Shown in pieces: positions 25,981 to 35,790 of a stretch of 36,700 nt of DNA. How positions within the stretch are numbered: position 1 is the first letter of the stretch; the number at the start of each line of letters is the position of its first letter. The stretch comes from Planctomycetota bacterium (lineage in GTDB: Bacteria; Planctomycetota; Planctomycetia; Pirellulales; UBA1268). The notes below the pieces were generated by a model. The model made no database searches, was not told the DNA's origin, and was given only the letters and a program-made list of their open reading frames with translations. Location of the stretch: contig QWPN01000156.1 of the NCBI GenBank assembly GCA_003671185.1, forward strand, positions 1 through 36,700, read 5' to 3'. Made by a program: the position numbers and the translations under genes.

Positions 25981-27357
25981 GTGCTTGAGAAAATCCGCGT
26001 CATCTTCACGATCCCGGAGTTGCGGCAGAAGATCCTGCTCACGCTGGGCCTGCTGGCGATTTACCGGGTCGGCTGGCAGGTTCCGCTGCCGATCGTCGAT
26101 GCCAAGGTGATGACGGCTTTCGCCCAGCAGACCGGCGGCATCGGCGACCTGCTCAAGACGGTTGCCGTGTTCTCCGCCAGCCAGTTGTCTCAGGCCACCA
26201 TCTTCGGCCTGGGCATCATGCCCTACATCTCGGCGTCGATCATCTTTCAGTTGCTGGGGACAGTCTGGCCGCCGCTGGAGCGGTTGCAGAAGGAAGGCGA
26301 GGCCGGCCGCAAGAAGATCAACGAGTACACCCGGTACGCCACCGTGCTGATCTGCGTCGTGCAGAGTTGGGCCTACGTGGCCTTCTTGGCGTCGCAGCGG
26401 GCGCGGGTCGGCGACCAGGAGCAGTCGCTGATCCAGGAGAGCCTGCTCGACGCACAGGGCGGCCTGCCATTCACCTGGCAGTTCGTGGCAGTCATGACCA
26501 TGACCGCGGGCACGATCTTCCTCATGTGGCTGGGCGAGCAGATCGACGAGTTCGGAATCGGCAATGGCATCAGCCTGCTGATCATGGCTGGCATTCTTGC
26601 CGGCATGCCCAGTGCCCTGGTCGAGCTCGGCAGTGACATGACATGGGAACTGGGGGGCGGTGGCGGCAAGATGGGCGTGGAGACGTTGCTCGTGCTGGCG
26701 GCGCTGTTCGTGGGCGTGGTGGCGGGCGTGGTTTTCATGACGCAGGGGCAGCGCCGTATTCCTACGCAGAGCCAGAAGGCCGTGCGTGGCCGTCGCGTGT
26801 TCGGCGGCACGCGGCAGTACCTGCCGTTGCGGGTCAACCAGGCGGGCGTGATGCCGATCATCTTCGCCAGTTCGCTGCTGCTGTTCCCGCAACTGCTGTT
26901 CCAGTACCTGAGCATGGCGTTTCCCGGAAATGCGGTGCTGACGTCGCTCCACGACTCGTTCCAGCGCGGTCAGTCGTACCTCTACAACATCTGCTACATC
27001 GCGCTCATCTACTTCTTCTGCTACTTCTGGACCGCCATCACCTTCAACCCCAAGGAGATGGCCGACAACCTCAAGAACTTCGGTGCCTTCATCCCGGGGT
27101 ATCGTCCCGGCAAACGCACGGCTGACTATCTGGAGAAGGTGATGGAGCGGATCACCTACGTGGGAGCCGGCTTCCTGGCCCTGGTGGCCGTGATCCCCAC
27201 GGTGGTCGGTGGGTTCCTGGGCATTCCCGCGCAGATCGCCAGTTTCTACGGCGGCACAGGGTTGCTGATCGCTGTCAGTGTGGCCTTCGATCTCGTGCAA
27301 AAGATCGACAGTCACCTCGTGATGCGAAACTACAGCGGATTGCTGGAGAAAAGCTGA
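25981..27357 (+). CDS. secY: preprotein translocase subunit SecY
   Basis: LRQKILLTLGLLAIYRVGWQVPLP, ATIFGLGIMPYISASIIFQLL, IGNGISLLIMAGILAG, YLPLRVNQAGVMPIIFASSLL, NPKEMADNLKNFGAFIPGYRPGKRTADYLEKVMERIT. Confidence 0.98.
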   Translation: MLEKIRVIFTIPELRQKILLTLGLLAIYRVGWQVPLPIVDAKVMTAFAQQTGGIGDLLKTVAVFSASQLSQATIFGLGIMPYISASIIFQLLGTVWPPLERLQKEGEAGRKKINEYTRYATVLICVVQSWAYVAFLASQRARVGDQEQSLIQESLLDAQGGLPFTWQFVAVMTMTAGTIFLMWLGEQIDEFGIGNGISLLIMAGILAGMPSALVELGSDMTWELGGGGGKMGVETLLVLAALFVGVVAGVVFMTQGQRRIPTQSQKAVRGRRVFGGTRQYLPLRVNQAGVMPIIFASSLLLFPQLLFQYLSMAFPGNAVLTSLHDSFQRGQSYLYNICYIALIYFFCYFWTAITFNPKEMADNLKNFGAFIPGYRPGKRTADYLEKVMERITYVGAGFLALVAVIPTVVGGFLGIPAQIASFYGGTGLLIAVSVAFDLVQKIDSHLVMRNYSGLLEKS

Positions 27358-27447
27358 CTCCGGTAGGGCCGTCCGCCCTGCCGCCGCCCGCCATCCGGAG
27401 TCCGGGTAAGCGGCCTTCCCTTCCACCCCTCGCCACGCGGACGTTCC

Positions 27448-28023
27448 ATGCGGCTCATCCTCATCGGCCCTCCGGGCGCCGGCAAGGGAACGCAGTGCCA
27501 ACGGCTCGTGGAATTGCTTCGGGTGCCGCACCTCTCCACCGGCGAAATGCTGCGGGCCGAGGTGCGTTCCGCCACGACCGCCGGCCGCGAGGCGGCCCGC
27601 TTCATGGACCAAGGCCAGTTGGTGCCGGATCCGATCATCGTGGGGATGGTGAGCCGGCGGTTGCAGGCCCCGGATTGCCGTGGTGGCTGCCTGCTGGACG
27701 GATTTCCCCGCACCCTTCATCAGGCCGAGACGCTCGATGACCTGCTGGAACGACGCGCCATGAGCGTGGACGGAGTCATCGAACTGGCCGTGCCACGGGA
27801 CGAACTGGTGCGCCGCATGTTGGCGCGTGGTCGCGAGGACGACGACCCGGAAATTTTCGCCAAACGGATCAGCAGTTTCGAGGTGCAGACGGCACCCCTG
27901 CTCGATTACTACGGCCGCCAGGGAAAGCTCGCCTCGATCGACGGCCTGGGCACGGCCGACGAGATTTTCGAGCGCGTCAGGGCGGCGGTGCGCCGGTTCG
28001 ATCGCACCCTCCGGGGCCGCTGA
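27448..28023 (+). CDS. adk: adenylate kinase
   Basis: MRLILIGPPGAGKGTQCQRLVELLRVPHLSTGEMLRAEV...DGFPRTLHQAETLDDLLE. Confidence 0.96.
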   Translation: MRLILIGPPGAGKGTQCQRLVELLRVPHLSTGEMLRAEVRSATTAGREAARFMDQGQLVPDPIIVGMVSRRLQAPDCRGGCLLDGFPRTLHQAETLDDLLERRAMSVDGVIELAVPRDELVRRMLARGREDDDPEIFAKRISSFEVQTAPLLDYYGRQGKLASIDGLGTADEIFERVRAAVRRFDRTLRGR

Positions 28024-28128
28024 CGGTGCCGCCGTGGCCGGGCCGTGCAGCGGGAATCCGCAGCGGTATACTGTGGGGGGTCGTGGTGCCGGTGGTCGTT
28101 CCGTTCCGGACAAGGGTGATCAGCCTTG

Positions 28129-28935
28129 GTGAATCTGCGTTCTCCGCGTGAAATCGCCCTCATGCGCCGCGCCGGCCTCGTGGTCTGGGGCGCCCACCAG
28201 TTGGCCGCCTCGATGGTTCGGCCCGGTGTCACCACGGGCGAGATCGATGCCGCCGTGGACAGCTTCTTCGCTGCGCACGGCGCGGTGGCCTTGTTCAAGG
28301 GCGTCCCGGGCAAGGTGCCCTTTCCCGCCGCGTGCTGCATCTCGGTCAACGACGAGGTCGTGCATGGCATTCCCGGCCCTCGCGTGTTGCGATCCGGAGA
28401 CGTGGTGAGCATCGACACTGGCTGTAGCGTGGGAGGCTGGTGCGGCGACTCGGCCGTGACGCACCCGGTCGGCGAAGTTTCCCCGGAGGTGCGGCGGTTG
28501 CTCGACTGCACGTCGGGTGTGCTGGCGCTGGCGATCCAACTGATGGCCACGCGGAGCCGCTGGAGCGACGTCGCCACGGAGATGGCCAAGTTCGTGCGGG
28601 ATTACGGCTTTGCGGTGGTGGAGAACTTCGTGGGCCACGGCATTGGCCGCAGCATGCACGAGGACCCCCAGGTCCCCAATTTCTGCACGCCGGCCTTTCG
28701 CAAGAACCATGATTTCGACCTCGAACCCGGCTTGGTGATCGCGGTTGAGCCGATGGTGAACATGGGCTCGAAGAAGGTGCGGGCACTGCCCGATCACTGG
28801 ACGCAGTCGACGATCGACGGGATGCCCAGCGCCCACTTCGAGCACACGGTGGCGATCACCGACGGGGGGCCGGTCGTTCTCACCGCCCAGCCGGGGGCGG
28901 GGGAGGAGATCGGAGCCTCGGGGTCGGCGGCCTGA
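28129..28935 (+). CDS. map: type I methionine aminopeptidase
   Basis: [109 protein letters not shown]. Confidence 0.96.
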   Translation: MNLRSPREIALMRRAGLVVWGAHQLAASMVRPGVTTGEIDAAVDSFFAAHGAVALFKGVPGKVPFPAACCISVNDEVVHGIPGPRVLRSGDVVSIDTGCSVGGWCGDSAVTHPVGEVSPEVRRLLDCTSGVLALAIQLMATRSRWSDVATEMAKFVRDYGFAVVENFVGHGIGRSMHEDPQVPNFCTPAFRKNHDFDLEPGLVIAVEPMVNMGSKKVRALPDHWTQSTIDGMPSAHFEHTVAITDGGPVVLTAQPGAGEEIGASGSAA

Positions 28936-28981
28936 CGCCGACCCCAAAACGACCGTGCAGGCCGGGAATTGCAGCACCCCC

Positions 28982-29011
28982 TTGTGAACGGCCGGTGCCG
29001 CGATCTATAGT
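28982..29011 (+). promoter_or_regulatory. candidate promoter of the rpmJ/alpha-operon segment
   Basis: TTGTGA (28982-28987) - 18 nt - TATAGT (29006-29011) in the map-rpmJ gap. Confidence 0.5.
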
Positions 29012-29078
29012 CTGTGGCTCGGTCGATGTCAGCCAATTTCCGTCCCAGGCGTGGTCGGTTGTCGCCACGAGTTCGTCC

Positions 29079-29192
29079 ATGAAGGTCCGTGCCAGCGTCC
29101 GTCGCATGTGCGAGAAATGCAAGATCGTGCGCCGTCGTGGCGTGGTGTTCGTGGTCTGCGCGGACCCGCGGCACAAGCAGCGGCAGGGGTGA
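29079..29192 (+). CDS. rpmJ: 50S ribosomal protein L36 (bL36)
   Basis: [37 protein letters not shown], Zn-binding C/H pattern. Confidence 0.96.
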   Translation: MKVRASVRRMCEKCKIVRRRGVVFVVCADPRHKQRQG

Positions 29193-29350
29193 CGGATGAT
29201 GGCGGGTGACGATCGTGGCCGGTGGTGGCTCGTTTCCGGACGGGCCGCCCCGCGAGCGGCGGCAGGAACGGCGACGAGTGCCCGTTCCGCTTGTGTGCTC
29301 CACGGTTCGATGTTTCACGTTTCTCAGCTTCACGTTTCGGGAATCCAGCC

Positions 29351-29734
29351 ATGCCGCGTCTGATGGGCGTCGACATCCCCTCCGAGAAGAAGACCATCTT
29401 CTCGCTGCAGTACCTGTACGGGGTCGGAGCCCGCGTGGCCCGCGAGTTGTGCCACAAGGCTGGCGTCGATCCGCTGGGGCGGGCCCGCGACCTGCATGAG
29501 GATGAGCTGGCGAGGCTGGCCGCCCTGCTCGACAAGGACTACACGGTGGAGGGCCAGCTGCGGCGGCAGGTGGCCCAGAACATTTCGCGGCTCAAGGACA
29601 TCGGTAGTTATCGCGGCTTGCGTCATCGCCGCGGGTTGCCCGTACGCGGGCAGCGGACACGGACAAACGCCCGCACCCGCAAGGGACCGAAGAAGACGGT
29701 TGCCGGGAAGAAGGGCGTGAAGGATCTCAAGTAA
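29351..29734 (+). CDS. rpsM: 30S ribosomal protein S13 (uS13)
   Basis: [41 protein letters not shown]...[42 protein letters not shown]. Confidence 0.97.
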   Translation: MPRLMGVDIPSEKKTIFSLQYLYGVGARVARELCHKAGVDPLGRARDLHEDELARLAALLDKDYTVEGQLRRQVAQNISRLKDIGSYRGLRHRRGLPVRGQRTRTNARTRKGPKKTVAGKKGVKDLK

Positions 29735-29797
29735 CAGGCGGCGGGGCGCACCGCGCCATTCCCCTCACGGACCACGTACGACCCCCAGGACGAGAGC

Positions 29798-30175
29798 ATG
29801 TCGAAGGTTGCCAAGACGAAGAAGAAGAGCGTGACGGCGGGCATCGCCTACATCGTCGCCAGTTTCAACAACACGACGGTCACGATCACCGATGTTCGCG
29901 GTGACACGCTGTGTTGGGCGAGCGGTGGCACGTGCGGCTTCAAGGGAAGTCGCAAGGCCACTCCCCACGCCGGCCAGTGCGCCGCCCAGCAGGCCGCGGA
30001 AAAGGCCGCCAAGTTCGGCGTCAAGGATCTCGAAGTGCGGGTCAAGGGGCCTGGTTCGGGTCGGGAAAGCGCCATCACTGCCCTGCAGGCTGCCGGCATG
30101 AACGTGAAGAGCATCGAGGACATCACCCCGCTGCCCCACAACGGCTGCCGGCCGCCCAAGAAGCGCCGCGTCTGA
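29798..30175 (+). CDS. rpsK: 30S ribosomal protein S11 (uS11)
   Basis: [56 protein letters not shown]...[16 protein letters not shown]. Confidence 0.97.
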   Translation: MSKVAKTKKKSVTAGIAYIVASFNNTTVTITDVRGDTLCWASGGTCGFKGSRKATPHAGQCAAQQAAEKAAKFGVKDLEVRVKGPGSGRESAITALQAAGMNVKSIEDITPLPHNGCRPPKKRRV

Positions 30176-30248
30176 TCCGGCCTCGCCGGCACTTGTACCG
30201 CCCACCCCTCACGTCATCCCCACTCCCTCGCACGAACGATAGCCGACC

Positions 30249-30875
30249 ATGGGACGCATCACCGGACCTGTTTGCCGCCTCTGCCGCCGTGACGGACTCA
30301 AGTTGTTCCTCAAGGGCAGTCGCTGCGACACGCCCAAGTGCGCCCTCGAGCGCCGCGCCACGCCTCCCGGCATGGTGCAGAAGCGACGCAGCAAGCCGAC
30401 CGACTACGGCCTGCATCTTCGCGAGAAGCAGAAGGTCAAGCACTATTACGGCGTTCTGGAGCGGCAGTTCCGCACGTACTTCGCCCGCGCCGAGCGTGGC
30501 AAGGGCAACACCGGCGAGTCGCTGATGTCGCTGTTGGAGCGACGGTTGGACAACGTGGTGCATCGGCTCGGGTTCGCCGCGTCGCGGGCCGCGGCCCGGC
30601 AGGTCGTGCTGCACGGCCACATCACCATCAACGGCAGGCGCGTCGACGTCCCCAGTTACCTCGTCAAGGCGGGGGACCTGGTGCGCGTGAAGAATCGGGC
30701 CAAGAGCCTGCAGCTGGTGCATGCCGCCCTGGCTGACTTCCGTCGCGAGGTGCCCGACTTCCTCTCGCGGGGCGAGGGTGCCATTCCGGAGGGCCGCGTC
30801 GATCGGCTGCCGGTCGCCGAGGACGTGTCGATCCCGGTGCAGGCGAATCTGATCATCGAATTGTGTTCCAAGTGA
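30249..30875 (+). CDS. rpsD: 30S ribosomal protein S4 (uS4), Zn-finger form
   Basis: MGRITGPVCRLCRRDGLKLFLKGSRCDTPKCALERRATPPG...LLERRLDNVVHRLGFAASRAAARQVVLHGHITINGRRVDVPSYLVKAGD. Confidence 0.97.
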   Translation: MGRITGPVCRLCRRDGLKLFLKGSRCDTPKCALERRATPPGMVQKRRSKPTDYGLHLREKQKVKHYYGVLERQFRTYFARAERGKGNTGESLMSLLERRLDNVVHRLGFAASRAAARQVVLHGHITINGRRVDVPSYLVKAGDLVRVKNRAKSLQLVHAALADFRREVPDFLSRGEGAIPEGRVDRLPVAEDVSIPVQANLIIELCSK

Positions 30876-30893
30876 CTTTTCAAGGAGTCTCGC

Positions 30894-31883
30894 ATGCATA
30901 TCCGCTGGCGTGGTCTTGAGCTGCCCGGTGCGGTCACGGCCGACCCCAAGACGCTGTCGTCGACGTACGGCAAGTTCACTGCCGAGCCGTTCGAGCGCGG
31001 GTTCGGCACTACGGTGGGCAACAGCCTGCGTCGCGTGTTGCTGTCGAGTCTGGAAGGCAGCGCCGTCACGCAGATCAAACTGTCTGGCGCCCTGCACGAG
31101 TTCACGACCATCAAGGGCGTTCTCGAGGATGTCACCGACATCGTGCTCGCCGTGAAGAGCCTGGTCGTCAAGAACCACAGTGACTCGACCCGCGTGGTCC
31201 GCATCGAGAAGAGTGCCCGCGGCCCGATCACGGGAGCAGACATCCAGACCGACGACGCCGTGGAGGTGGTGAACAAGGATCTGCTGATCGCGACGCTCAC
31301 CGACGACGTGCCGTTCGAGTTGGAGATGGTGGTTGAGAACGGCCGTGGCTACGTGCCGTCCAGCGAGCACAGCCAGGCCTCCCAGGAAATCGGCATCATC
31401 CCGGTCGACGCGGTGTTCAGCCCTGTGACCCGAGTCAAGTACGAGGTCGAGGAGACTCGTGTCGGCCAGAAGACCAACTACGACAAGCTGACGATGGAGA
31501 TCTGGACCAACGGCACCGTGACGCCCGAGATGGCGCTGGTGGAGGCCGCCAAGATCCTGCGGAAGCACCTCAACCCGTTCGTGGGCTACACGAAGCCGGG
31601 GCCGGTCGTGCCTCTGGCTGCCGCCGCGAGCTTGTTTGCGGTGGAGGCGCCCCTGGAGAGCCGGCTGGGGATGCTGGTCTCCGACCTGAGGCTGTCCCTG
31701 CGTGCCAGCAACTGCCTGCACGAGGCCGGCATCGAATCGCTGCGGGATCTCGTGTCGCGTCCGCGTGAAGAGTTGCTCGAGGTGCGGAACTTCGGCGACA
31801 CCACGCTGGAGGAGATCGAGGGCAAGTTGAAGGAACTGGGCCTGCACCTGGGCATGGAAGTGGCGGCCGGCGCCAACGCCTGA
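30894..31883 (+). CDS. rpoA: DNA-directed RNA polymerase subunit alpha
   Basis: [38 protein letters not shown], alpha-[60 protein letters not shown]. Confidence 0.98.
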   Translation: MHIRWRGLELPGAVTADPKTLSSTYGKFTAEPFERGFGTTVGNSLRRVLLSSLEGSAVTQIKLSGALHEFTTIKGVLEDVTDIVLAVKSLVVKNHSDSTRVVRIEKSARGPITGADIQTDDAVEVVNKDLLIATLTDDVPFELEMVVENGRGYVPSSEHSQASQEIGIIPVDAVFSPVTRVKYEVEETRVGQKTNYDKLTMEIWTNGTVTPEMALVEAAKILRKHLNPFVGYTKPGPVVPLAAAASLFAVEAPLESRLGMLVSDLRLSLRASNCLHEAGIESLRDLVSRPREELLEVRNFGDTTLEEIEGKLKELGLHLGMEVAAGANA

Positions 31884-31935
31884 GCGTTGCCGCGACCCGC
31901 TGCCGCAGAATAAAGAGCATTCGGAGGAGCACGTC

Positions 31936-32517
31936 ATGCGTCATCGTCGCAAAGGTCGCGTCCTGGGCCGCAGTCCGTCCCATCAGCGGGCACTGCTGAG
32001 GAATCTCGCCTCGGCCCTCATGCTCACCGAGCGGAAAGGCGACGCCGACGAGGTCGGTGCGCCGAAGGTGGCCGGCCGGATCGTGACCACGCTCGCGAAA
32101 GCCAAGGAAGTCCGGCCGCTGGTGGAGCGGTGTGTGACCGTCGCCAAGCGCGGTCTCGTGGCGGCCGAGCGGGCGCGGCAGTTCGGCACGTCGGCCGAGC
32201 GGGACTCCGCGGAATGGAAGCGTTGGCGCGAAAGCGAGCAGTGGCAGTCTTGGGCGAAGGCCATGGCGCCGGCTGTGGCGGCTCGTCGCCGGGTCGTGCA
32301 ACTGCTTGGTGACAAGAAGGCGGCCCGCATCGTGTTCGAGCAGGTCGCTCCGCGGTTCACCGACCGGCCGGGCGGCTACACTCGGATTCTTAAGTTGGCC
32401 ACGCCCCGGCTCGGCGACGCCGGCCCCCGGGCGATTCTGGAATTCGTGGGGGCTGACGTGGCCGGCAGCGTTTCGCGGCCGCCCCGGGTCGAGTCGGCCC
32501 GGCCATCCCGGGCCTGA
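31936..32517 (+). CDS. rplQ: 50S ribosomal protein L17 (bL17), with insertion and extension
   Basis: MRHRRKGRVLGRSPSHQRALLRNLASALMLTERK...VVQLLGDKKAARIVFEQVAPRFTDRPGGYTRILKLATPRLGDAGPRAILEFV. Confidence 0.93.
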   Translation: MRHRRKGRVLGRSPSHQRALLRNLASALMLTERKGDADEVGAPKVAGRIVTTLAKAKEVRPLVERCVTVAKRGLVAAERARQFGTSAERDSAEWKRWRESEQWQSWAKAMAPAVAARRRVVQLLGDKKAARIVFEQVAPRFTDRPGGYTRILKLATPRLGDAGPRAILEFVGADVAGSVSRPPRVESARPSRA

Positions 32518-32618
32518 CGTCCCTGCGGGAATAGGCTCCCGGGCGTGATGCGAATAGAATCGTAGGTCGCGGGAGTGTCCCGTGGGCCGCGTTTCGCAGT
32601 ACCCCGGCTGAGGAAACC

Positions 32619-34322
32619 ATGCGGGATCGCTTCGCTTCAACGCGGGCATTCGGCCCCTGGCTGTTCCTGGCCGCGGCGCTCACGCATCTGCCGCTGCAGT
32701 CGGCCGAGGATGAGCACTTCGGCATTCCCCAGGTCAAGTTCATCAACGCGCAGATCTCAGCCGGCTGGACCGACGCCAAGCTCACGCCGTCGAAGGCCGC
32801 CAACGACGGCGAATGGTGCCGCCGTGTGCACCTCGACCTGATCGGCCGCGTTCCCACGGTCGACGAGTTGAACCGGTACGTGGCCGACTCCTCGCCCGCC
32901 AAGCGGGCGGAACTGGTGTCGCGGCTGCTGGGCGACGATTACGTCGACGAATATGCCCGTCACTGGACCGACGTGTGGGCGACCGTGCTCATCGGCCGCA
33001 ACGTGCAGAACGAGCGGGTCAATCGTCCGGGCATGCGTCAGTACCTGCGGCGGGCCCTGTCCAAGAACATCCCCTACGACCAGTTCATGGAGGAATTGGT
33101 GACGGCCACCGGAGCCAACACCAACAAGAAGGACGTGGAGGGATTCAACGGCGCTACCAACTTCCTCAGCGGGAAGATGGAGGAGATGGGGGTCGAGAAT
33201 GGCGTGCAGGCCACGGCCAAGACGGCGCAGATTTTCCTGGGGCTGCAGGTGCAGTGCACGCAGTGCCACAATCACCCCTTCAACAAGGGGAAGCAGAATC
33301 AGTTTTGGGAGATGAACGCCTTCTTCCGGCAGACGCGGGCCCTGCGCAAGCGTGCCGGGACCGACGACGTGCAGTGGGTCGAGCTGGTCGACGAGGATTT
33401 CGCCGGGGAAGGGGGCAATCCCGAGGAGGCTGAGCTCTACTACGAACTCCGCAACGGCCTCATGAAGGTGGCCTATCCCGTGTTTGTCGACGGCACGGAA
33501 ATCTCCAAGAGCGGCTACCTGCCCGCCAAGCTCGAGGACGGCTCGTCGTACGGGGTGCACCGGCGGCGCGAACTGGCCCTCCTCATCAAGGCCAGTCCCT
33601 TTTTCCCTCGGGCGATCGTCAGCCGCATGTGGGCCCATTTCCTGGGCTACGGCTTTACCAAGCCGGTGGACGACATGGGCGAGCATAATCCGCCCTCCCA
33701 TCCCGAACTCCTCGACGGCCTGGCGGAGCGATTCCGCGAACAGAGCTTCGACCTCAAGGAACTGGCCCGCTGGATCGTGCTGTCCAGGGCGTACTCACTG
33801 TCCAGTGTGACGTTGGCGGGCAACTCCCGGGACGATCCCGCGCTCGGTGAAAAGCCGAAGTTCTCGCACTTCTACCTGCGGCAGATGCAGGCCGAGCAGC
33901 TGTACGAATCGCTGCTCACCGCCACGCAGGCCGACAAGACCCGCAGCGGCGAAGACGCGGCCAAGACCAAGGACAAGTGGATGTCCCAGTTCGTGATCGC
34001 CTTCGGCACGGATGAGGGGGACGACGCCACCACCTTCAACGGCACGATCCCGCAGGTGCTGATGATGTTCAACGGAGAACTGGTCAAGCAGGCCACCAGT
34101 ACCGGCAAGGGCGGTTTCCTCGACAAGGTGGCCAGCAGCCCCATGGCCAGCAAGAAAAAGATCGAGACGCTCTACCTGGCCGCGTTGGCCCGCAAGCCCT
34201 CGACCACGGAGATCGAGACCGCCAACAAGCTGCTGGTGGCCCGGGGCGGCGACGTCGTGGGGGCCCTGCAGGATGTCTGGTGGGCCGTGCTCAACTCCAA
34301 CGAATTCATCATCCAGCACTGA
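32619..34322 (+). CDS. DUF1549 / DUF1553 domain protein
   Basis: VHLDLIGRVPTVDELNRYVADSSPAKRAELVSRLLGDDYVDEYARHWTDVW, CTQCHNHPFNKGKQNQFWEMNAFF, PRAIVSRMWAHFLGYGFTKPVDDMGEHNPPSHPELLDGLAERF. Signal-like N-terminus. Confidence 0.92.
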   Translation: MRDRFASTRAFGPWLFLAAALTHLPLQSAEDEHFGIPQVKFINAQISAGWTDAKLTPSKAANDGEWCRRVHLDLIGRVPTVDELNRYVADSSPAKRAELVSRLLGDDYVDEYARHWTDVWATVLIGRNVQNERVNRPGMRQYLRRALSKNIPYDQFMEELVTATGANTNKKDVEGFNGATNFLSGKMEEMGVENGVQATAKTAQIFLGLQVQCTQCHNHPFNKGKQNQFWEMNAFFRQTRALRKRAGTDDVQWVELVDEDFAGEGGNPEEAELYYELRNGLMKVAYPVFVDGTEISKSGYLPAKLEDGSSYGVHRRRELALLIKASPFFPRAIVSRMWAHFLGYGFTKPVDDMGEHNPPSHPELLDGLAERFREQSFDLKELARWIVLSRAYSLSSVTLAGNSRDDPALGEKPKFSHFYLRQMQAEQLYESLLTATQADKTRSGEDAAKTKDKWMSQFVIAFGTDEGDDATTFNGTIPQVLMMFNGELVKQATSTGKGGFLDKVASSPMASKKKIETLYLAALARKPSTTEIETANKLLVARGGDVVGALQDVWWAVLNSNEFIIQH

Positions 34323-34441
34323 TCATCGCCCCGGTTTCGGGCCCGCGGTCCGGTGGCGACGGGGCTGGGAATAACGGATACTGCAAAGGGCGAATCACAA
34401 CGGGACGCTGTTCGTCCCGCATCCTCCCGGGGAGTCCTGCC

Positions 34442-35719
34442 ATGTCCCGCCTGATCGACATCCCCCACGGCATGAGCCGTCGCCACTTCCTCAGCCACAT
34501 GGCCGGGGCCGCCGCTTTGGCTGCGCCGGCGACGGCGTTCACGAACTCGATCCTCGCCAACGCCACCGACATGCGGAAGCGGCACAAGGCGGCCATCCTG
34601 CTCTGGATGGGCGGCGGGCCGAGCACCATGGACATCTGGGACCTCAAGCCCGGTGCAGCCACGGGCGGTCCCTTCAAGCAGATCGCCACCAGCGCCGACG
34701 GCGTCGCCATCAGCGAGCACATGCCGCTCATGGCCAAGCAGATGCACCACATGGCGATCGTGCGCTCCATGAGCACACGCGAGGCCGACCACATGCGCGG
34801 CCGCTATTACATGCACACCGGCTACGTCCCCAACCCGAACGTCGAGCACCCCGGGTATGGCTCGGTGATCGCACACGAACTCGTCAGCCAGGTGCCCGAT
34901 CTTGAGATCCCTCCGTTCGTCTCCGTGGGAGGCGGCAGCGTAGGCCCGGGCTTCCTGGGCATGACCTGGGCGCCATTCGTGGTCGATTCCAACGGCAACG
35001 TCCGTAACCTCGACATGGGCATCGACCCGGCCCGTCTCCAGCAGCGCATGGCGATGCTGGAGACGATCGAGAAGAAGTTCATCGGCGAGAAGCGCGGCGG
35101 TTCCGCCGACGACCACATGAAGGTGCTCGACAAGACCGTCAAATTGATGACGAGCCAGCAGATGTCGGCCTTCAAGGTGGCCCAGGAGCCGAAGGACGAG
35201 CAGGACAAGTATGGCACCACTGGATTCGGCAAGGGCTGCCTGATGGCCCGCCGGCTCGTGGAGATGGGCGTGCCTTTCGTGGAGGTCGACCTGGGAGGCT
35301 GGGACAACCACGCCAACATCTTCACCACCCTGCAAAACCAGAAGTTGCCGGAACTCGACAAGGCGATGAGTGCCCTGGTCAGCGACCTGGCCGACCGCGG
35401 CATGCTCGAGGATACGGTGGTGATGTGGATGGGCGAGTTCAGCCGCACGCCCAACATCAATGGCGGTGGCGGCCGCGATCACTGGGCTCGCAGTTGGAGC
35501 GTGGTGGTGGGCGGCGGCGGTTTCAAGCGCGGGGTGGCCGTTGGTGAGACGAGTTCCGACGGCAAGGAGGTCGTCTCCGAGCCCTACACATCGCAGGACC
35601 TGATGGCCAGCACACTGAAGGCCCTGGGCATTTCGCTGGAGACGACGTTCACGGCGAAGAACGGCCGGCCGATGAAGATCGCCAACTCCGGCAAGGTGAT
35701 CAAGGAGCTGTTTGCCTGA
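34442..35719 (+). CDS. DUF1501 domain protein with Tat-type signal
   Basis: SRRHFLSHMAGAAALAAPA twin-arginine motif; LLWMGGGPSTMDIWDLKPG, MGEFSRTPNINGGGGRDHWARSWSVVVGGGGFKRG. Confidence 0.93.
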   Translation: MSRLIDIPHGMSRRHFLSHMAGAAALAAPATAFTNSILANATDMRKRHKAAILLWMGGGPSTMDIWDLKPGAATGGPFKQIATSADGVAISEHMPLMAKQMHHMAIVRSMSTREADHMRGRYYMHTGYVPNPNVEHPGYGSVIAHELVSQVPDLEIPPFVSVGGGSVGPGFLGMTWAPFVVDSNGNVRNLDMGIDPARLQQRMAMLETIEKKFIGEKRGGSADDHMKVLDKTVKLMTSQQMSAFKVAQEPKDEQDKYGTTGFGKGCLMARRLVEMGVPFVEVDLGGWDNHANIFTTLQNQKLPELDKAMSALVSDLADRGMLEDTVVMWMGEFSRTPNINGGGGRDHWARSWSVVVGGGGFKRGVAVGETSSDGKEVVSEPYTSQDLMASTLKALGISLETTFTAKNGRPMKIANSGKVIKELFA

Positions 35720-35790
35720 TTCCCCCGCGCCCCGTCCGGCCGCCCGCCGCCGATGATGCACCGACGGGCATTACCGGGGCGAAGGGCACT

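Noticed and set aside
25816-28113. 765-aa minus-strand ORF opposite secY/adk
   Set aside because: Antisense to clear secY and adk; composition (His/Arg/Gly/Gln-rich, no motifs) typical of a high-GC shadow ORF.
34172-35761. 529-aa minus-strand ORF
   Set aside because: Antisense to the DUF1549/DUF1501 genes; shadow composition.
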